A stretch of 64,000 bases of DNA from Cristatella mucedo (lineage: Eukaryota; Bryozoa; Phylactolaemata; Cristatellidae): NCBI GenBank assembly GCA_009760855.2, contig WPIO01000005.1:458501-522500 (forward strand), written 5' to 3'. Each line of letters opens with the position of its first letter. The first letter of the stretch is position 1. Shown here piece by piece: positions 1-64,000 of the stretch. The notes beneath the pieces are model-generated. The model was not told the origin of the DNA, searched no databases, and was given only the letters and a program-made list of their open reading frames with translations. A program made the position numbers and the translations under genes.

Positions 1-111
1 GTAGCAAAGTCAAAAAAATAACCGAGCTGTAGATATCAAGGTGGCAGTGCAAGCCATAATAATACTGACTGGACAATGCACACGATGCAACCATGGGCCA
101 CCAGGTCGTGC

Positions 112-236
112 ATTTAAAGAATATGTTATGGCCCAGGGATAAAATGCTCGCCTTTACGACTAAGGTCGTGAGTTCGAGCCCTGCGGCATATTTAAAGCGC
201 CTGGGTAGAGGTTAGTTCCCTTAGGGCACAAGAAAA
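112..236 (+). mobile_element. SINE-B: tRNA-like head with LINE-A hairpin tail
   Basis: An A-box-like stretch (tggcccagggataaaatgct) begins near 128 and a B box (gttcgagcc) lies at 172-180. The 3' part (tttaaagcgcctggg ... cccttagggcac) is the LINE-A terminal hairpin. It is followed closely by a SINE-A copy in the same direction. Confidence 0.7.
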
Positions 237-274
237 TGAAGGCAATACCACGGAGACAGAAAAAGATCACCAAC

Positions 275-440
275 AGAGCAGTTGCTTTTCACGACCTCGG
301 CCCCGAGGTCATGGGTTCGAATCCTGCGGTGGGCAATCCGTTATCGCCACTGCAAGCGGTGGTAATAGCCGTAAAAGGCTCTTCCGTCGCTATACAAAAA
401 GAGTCTGATAAATCAGATAATATTTATTTATTTACAAATG
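275..440 (+). mobile_element. SINE-A (tRNA-derived)
   Basis: The B box gggttcgaatcc is at 313-324. It is followed by the SINE-A body: ggcaatccgttatcgcc, gcaagcggtggtaatagcc, aaaggctcttccgtcgctat, and a tttattta-type tail. The same body recurs at 26225, 27745, 28645, 33470, 53855, 56690 and 57885. Confidence 0.75.
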
Positions 441-959
441 ATTGCACACTAGCTAGGAGTATGCAAAAAAAGCATTCTGGCACGGAGAAAACTTGTTGTG
501 GCAAATAAAAAGACACATCAGGGTCACGGGGAACCATTACTTGAAAATCAACCCGGAGAGCATCGAGTGGAATGACTATGAAAAATACGATGGTCTTACC
601 TCAGTCCTATATAATTATGTGAATTATTAACCGCAAGCAATAGTTAGACCGTCGGATAGCTTCAAGGACTAAAGGATAGGCTAATGCATGCTACAGAGCC
701 AACATTCTTAAAAGAAAACTTTTCGGAAAGAAACTAATCTTCATGCAGCAAAATCTTTAGGAAACACACACATACACGTGCAGATATCTGATATATATTC
801 CTTATAGCAATCAGACTTGATAACTTTTGTATGGGTTGGAAGCCGAAGTATCTCAAAGAGCACAGAGAAAACTTGCAAGTACAAACGCTGGAGATATGAG
901 CCCGAATTTAAACTAATGCAGACGAGCACAACTAAGAAGCACATACTGGTAATTTTAAC

Positions 960-1290
960 TTTATAATAATAATTTTTTTATATATCACTCTGAGATAACC
1001 AAGTATCTTTCAATGCACTTCACACAAGTTTGGAAGGTAGCATTTAAGCTTAGCAGTGACAGTAACTAGTACAATTTCAGCATATGCTATAGCGATAATA
1101 GTAAGGCATTTGCATAGCACTCTAAGCTTAAATGGTGTAAGGGATGGGTAGGTTTCCAGCTTATTATTAATGTCATAACAGTCAAAGGATGTTGTGATGC
1201 CAGTCGTTAATAAGTTCCACACTTCAGGTATGTAGGAAATGAAGGCTGGGTCTCCAAAGGATTCGAGGTTAATTAGCGGCAGAGCTTAAT
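960..1290 (-). mobile_element. Old LINE-A 3' fragment
   Basis: An aataataattt tail with a degraded hairpin is followed by segments that align with younger copies: gtcaaaggatgttgtgatgc, agttccacacttcag and gtctccaaaggattcgaggtt. It is strongly diverged. Confidence 0.5.
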
Positions 1291-2513
1291 AATTAGGGTA
1301 ACAACAGTAGCTCTTAAGAAAAGGAAGCCTGAAAACTAAGTATTTTAGATAGGTAAGATAAAGCAAGCGAATGAAGTAATCTAAAAGTAAGAGATCTAAA
1401 AATTGATACCCTGTTTTATGGATAGGCAGTGCAGCTGGGTGAGTAATTCTGACTTTGTTTGAGCTAATGCAAATGCATGTGCGCCCATATCACCAGATCT
1501 TCTTAAGACTGAGTCAACGCGTAGTGCTCTCGCAGGAAATATTCTATTTGTTGAGCCATATTTAAAGGTAACAGAAATGCTACAGCAAGGACAAGGCATG
1601 GAAGTAGCTGATCAGCACGACCTGCAACTTGCAATTACCGGTCTGCATATGGGATTGGAAGGTACACATTGCAAGATTCATTTTCATATTTTGGACCAGC
1701 ATTCACGATTCAAACTTCAAGCCGTTATTTTGGTGGTTTGTCAAGCAATATCAAAACATGGCAAACAGTTTCATTTTTTTCTAGCTCATCCTTTGCTGAT
1801 TAAAAATTTTATTTTATACCATGCCATGGTGGGTACCTAGCACCTGATGAAACTTTGGGCCGGTATGCTCGTCCAAAGCTGCCTGTTCTGGCTAAAAGAT
1901 TGTGGGGTTTATAGCATCCACAATCCATTCTACAGAAATTGCAAGTTTGCCATATAGACTACTAGTATTGTGAATATTTGTGATCTCGAAGGACTTCTAA
2001 AATATGATATAATGATCAGTATTATGTTTTCTTACATAAAGTCTTACAAATCTTGTATTTAAACATTTGCAGATAACAGTGGCTTAAGTAAGAGACATTG
2101 CCAGTAAACGGGAAGAGATAGTTATTAATTCTACATGCATCATTGATGCTGGCCAGGTGATATGGCCCTAACGGCAGGTTGGCAGATGCACTGCATTGCA
2201 ATTATGCTAGCCCAAACAATACGAAAGAACCGGTGCCTGTAACTAAGCACAGCTTAAGGTGTTATTGCAATTTCTTTCTTACAGATAGTACATATATCGG
2301 ACGTGCAAGAGCAAGCTAATATTAAGGGTAAGCCAATATACAAGTGCACCTTTATCTAAGCTCTATTCAGACAATGGGCTCTCCCAACAAATACAAAAAA
2401 TAAGTATTTTTTTTACCTTTTAGAGTAGGTAAGATCCTTCATTGCTTATGCATTTTACAGAAAGCTAAACTGTACATGTAATTCTCCTCACTGTAAATGA
2501 ACCAGCTACTTAC
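1291..2513. other. Intronic stretch, nothing recognised
   Basis: An open minus-strand segment at 1396-1570 behind a good acceptor (cttgtccttgctgtag) was inspected, but it has no cadherin pattern and its phase does not fit the tentative exon at 2514. No repeat family was recognised here. Confidence 0.4.
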
Positions 2514-2687
2514 AAGTTGGTCGTGCAAGTTTCGATACTGATTTAGCACACAATCTCCAGTAAGCAAATTATAAGAAAGAGAATGGACAACAGAGCAGCA
2601 CACTACGATAGCATTAGGGCCAGCCGACTGAAGTCCTTGCATATTTTGAGAACACGATGGAAAGTCACTAAAAATTATTCTCTCAAA
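2514..2687 (-). CDS. Tentative next cadherin exon (3' of E27)
   Basis: A consensus donor (gtaagt) and an acceptor (gtgtatcggcag) bound 174 bp, phase 0 to 0, which fits E27. The translation contains GPNAIVVCCSVV and NLLTGDCVLNQ, resembling the N-x-I-x-Y-x-I and L-T-G-D-V-x-L elements of EC7. The junction itself (LRFT then FERIIF) is not a good EC strand, so an intervening small exon may be missing, or this may be chance. An alternative acceptor at 2667 gives phase 2. Confidence 0.3.
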
Positions 2688-3375
2688 CTGCCGATACACC
2701 TTCAATTTCAAGACTGCTTGAATGGAGAACTAATTATAGTACTAAGTGACCAGTCTCATATTCAATTTTTGGCCAAGAGCTTAAGCTGCTAAAACGTGCA
2801 TAACTTTCAGCAAATGCAGCCCATCGTAGGAAAGCCCTCGGCCTACACTAAGCATGCATGCTTAATGCATTTAAATGCTGTTTCTTGTTAGCCTCTTGCT
2901 GTTTTAAGGCTGTTTCTGTTCACAACAACTCTGCCTATGTGAGATGCCCAAGCATATAACTGACCCAAGACCCCTAGGATGCTGCAGAAACGTTATATCT
3001 ATAAAACCTAGACACACACTCACGCAAGCAGGCACACACTCGCACGTACCGACGCTCAACGACCCTCCAAGTATATCCGCACAAGCTGAATGACCTGCGA
3101 CTCTGCGAGTTCATGCGATCTGTTTAAAGTGGTAGCTGCAATAGGAAGCTGCTCGCTCTCACGGCGCTCGATCGGAGCATGTGAGGCAGGCTCTCTTAGC
3201 TAGCTTTTTGCTCGAGGGACTTTTCAAGGAAATAGCAGATCAGACACCTGCAAACTGCACCATGGAGGAAGCAAACGGTGTTTGCTCTACGAATGTGTGC
3301 CTAGCTGGATCACCGCTGCCGCTGCAGCTGACATGGAGCATTCGGATGCAGCTGAGAGGTAGCTGCATCGCTTAC

Positions 3376-61843
<58,468 letters not shown>

Positions 61844-62636
61844 CTAGAAAAAAGCTTTGCATTTAATAAGAGTTGCACACAAATAAACACATTTTCAAGT
61901 CATCACTCGCAACGGGTGCAACAGAGTGGAGCTGGTGCATTTATTTGAAACCAGAAACTAAGCAGAACCAAGTTATAAGTTACAACTTGCAGGCGCATGA
62001 GCCAGCTCCTCGAATTGCTCAACCATAACCTTATACGGCTGCATTATATGCTAGGTTTCCGTTATCTCACGGATTTGCTACGCAGACTCTCTTAGATTGC
62101 TGTTTTTGTACGCTAGGAGCTGTCACTCTGTGAAATTGAGGACGTCAACCTGTCAGAGCTTGTGATGCAAAACCAAGCATCTTGCAGCTCACTTAATATG
62201 GCTGCATCAAAAGAGTAGGCCGCAATTCCGTGTGCTGTCTTCAGCGTCATTAGTTAGCAAGCACCCAAAACAAAATTTCTGCAGTTGCTTGGTCCAGTCT
62301 ATATTTTCAAAGACTTGACGATATTTGCAATGCATGGAATTCACGTGCAATGCAAGACGATGCATTTCGCGGTCTCCCTTTGACATATCCAATTGGCCAC
62401 TTTAGCGCCACCCACAATCTACCGTCATATTGTGTTCATTTAGAAAATTCAGCTGAAATATATGTTCGTACAATTAAACCAGTTCCTATCTGGAAAATGG
62501 TTTAGACTATCATAATGTCATCTTTAAATGCCGGACTTAAATATATCAGGCTCTGCAGATAAGCAATAATAGGCACAAGCTTTAACCTTAACTAAAATAG
62601 TAATAAATCCTCATGGAAATTATAGCAACTGGCCAA
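61844..62636. other. Sequence upstream of E1
   Basis: Contains only the tentative micro-exon at 62193. No promoter or signal-peptide exon is visible. Confidence 0.4.
62193..62238 (-). CDS. Tentative micro-exon upstream of E1
   Basis: A gtgagc donor leaves phase 1, matching E1, and the frame reads TAHGIAAYSFDAAIL, which resembles a late EC strand before the divergent linker. The acceptor (gacgctgaag) has no pyrimidine tract. It is offered only because no better phase-1 donor was found between E1 and the window end. Confidence 0.2.
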
Positions 62637-63582
62637 GTGTGACGGAGGGATTGGACTTCCGAATTCGCCTTGCTTCAGCTATTTCCTCATTCTCTCTGGC
62701 AGCTTGTTGCTGGCGCGACTTACGGACGGCTTTAGCTTCGCGAATTCACTGTGTTTCTACTTGCTCCTCCGATCTGCTATTTCAGGCAAGAACGTCCCCT
62801 GTTTGCAGCTTTTGCAGCACGCCATTAGCGCATTGTGCATACACGCCATTATCATGCCGTCCTTTCAACTCATCGTTGTTGCTGGCGAGAGTGCCTTCTC
62901 ACTGCTTACTGGCCTACCAGCATGTGCGATCAGGCGATTGCAGCTGGTGCAAAACTCTGCAGCTAGGCTTGTCTGCCGTGAGCGTCGCAGTTGCCACATT
63001 ACTCCACTTCTCGCCGACCTGCACTGGTTACCAGTCAAGCAACGGATTGACTTCAAGGTTTTGTCGCTCACTTTTAGGTCTCTTCATTCTATGGCTCCAG
63101 CCTATCTTTCAGAGATACTACCCCATCAGGCAAAGCATCGTACCACTCGCTTTTCGGAATCCAACAGTCTAGAAATACCTCGTACAAACCTTAAATCCTT
63201 TGGAGACCGTGCATTTAGCTCGTATGCTCCCACAGCCTGGAACTCCCTCCCGACCTGCATCAGAACATCCCCTGACCTGACCACATTTAAAAGAAACTTA
63301 AAAACATTCCTATTTAGGACAGCATTTAGTGGGTCCTTGTGATTCGTCCTCGATGTGCTTATGCGTGCTGACACTGTTCATGCTGCCACTAACCACATTT
63401 TCATGCTGACCCAGTGCATGTAACCCCTAACCATGTTATTCATTTTGTTTGTTTTTCAAGCATGATTTTACTTACTATTCTATTGCGTATCACTTTGCAG
63501 CAAATGTAAAGCGCCTAGAAAGAGATTAAGTTCTCTGAGGGCGCTTTATCAAGTGCAATATTATTATTATTATTATTACTTT
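62637..63582 (+). mobile_element. LINE-A, young 3' copy
   Basis: The plus frame 62704-63342 encodes RLQLVQNSAARLVCRERR, LLADLHWLPVKQRIDFKVL, TNLKSFGDRAFSSYAPTAW, PDLTTFKRNLKTFLFRTAFS and a stop, without a break for 212 codons. The 3' UTR ends in the perfect hairpin and (ATT)n. Confidence 0.92.
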
Positions 63583-64000
63583 CAGCTCCGGCTGGTGCTG
63601 GATCCTGACTGGTATTCACCCAGAAAATGCACACAATGTGAATTTTAAGTCAACCATTAGTACGCAGCATTTTAAATATACTGGTAAGACTCACACATGG
63701 CACTCATCTGTCAGCTTTCCAATAAGAGATAGCTTTGCTAAGCCAAGCTGAGGCTGGGAAGCATTTGAAGCCACAGGCATCACTTTGGACCTAGTTGTAA
63801 GAGAGCGTGAGCTGTTGGAATGTCGAGGCCGCCATTAGAAGAGTCCTTTAAAGTTGAACGCCGTTTAGGTTTTTTCAAGTTTTAGCATTTCCATTTTCAA
63901 TATAAATTATAAAATGGTACTTTGCAGCTACTTACACAAATTAGTAAATTATCTGACCTTGTTATGCAATTATCACCTCTCTATCCTTGTTGTACGACTG
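63583..64000. other. Window end, nothing secure
   Basis: A minus-strand segment ending in a gtgagt donor at 63695 was considered as an exon, but its phase (2) does not lead to E1. Confidence 0.35.

Noticed and set aside
112-440. tRNA genes suggested by A and B boxes
   Set aside because: Both are heads of dispersed SINEs with bodies and tails repeated elsewhere; no full cloverleaf is kept.
63695-63776. Candidate exon upstream of E1 with gtgagt donor
   Set aside because: It leaves phase 2, and no acceptor of matching phase leads to E1; the sequence has no EC pattern.

Overview
This is eukaryotic DNA, most likely from a marine invertebrate animal. The evidence is many small exons with GT-AG introns, a very long extracellular cadherin-repeat protein, L2/CR1-type LINEs, tRNA-derived SINEs and pogo/Tigger-type DNA transposons. 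A sponge or another early-branching animal would fit, but the sequence alone does not fix the phylum. No bacterial-style gene organisation is present.

One gene dominates. Twenty-seven exons on the minus strand, from 61766-61843 (5' side) to 3376-3605 (3' side), join into one open reading frame of 4,403 nt, about 1,467 codons. Every junction has GT-AG sites and matching phase, and there is no internal stop. The product is a chain of about 14 cadherin (EC) repeats of about 105-110 residues. The repeats nearest the 5' side (EC2-EC4) keep recognisable calcium motifs such as VPEN, LDYE and DADYG. The remaining repeats keep the beta-sandwich pattern but have lost most calcium ligands. The signal peptide, first exons, transmembrane segment and cytoplasmic tail are not in the window, so the gene runs off both ends. 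A further exon at 2514-2687, an upstream exon at 62193-62238 and a symmetric cassette exon at 46731-46826 are tentative.

The rest is intron filled with transposable elements. LINE-A (L2-like) has a 3' end that folds into a hairpin, AAAGCGCC...GGCGCTTT, followed by an (ATT)n tail, and more than 25 copies or tails lie on both strands. LINE-B has the product motif SVGDRSFSSAG and an (ACATT)n-type tail. SINE-A is tRNA-derived with its own body. SINE-B has a tRNA-like head fused to the LINE-A hairpin tail. A pogo-like element (35411-37255) has near-identical terminal inverted repeats and was later invaded by two LINEs. A smaller Tigger-like element lies at about 52640-53311. A GA microsatellite of about 500 bp lies at 60672-61177.

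Layout: 1-3375 is the 3'-side intron with a possible exon. 3376-17108 holds E27-E20 with LINE and SINE pieces. 17109-22038 is a 4.9-kb intron with stacked LINE-A copies, including the best reverse transcriptase. 22039-25082 holds E19-E16. 25083-37793 holds E15-E12 among a dense LINE/SINE field and the pogo element. 37853-48888 holds E11-E5. 51338-52054 holds E4-E2. 52055-61765 is a 9.7-kb repeat-rich intron. 61766-64000 holds E1 and a young LINE-A.
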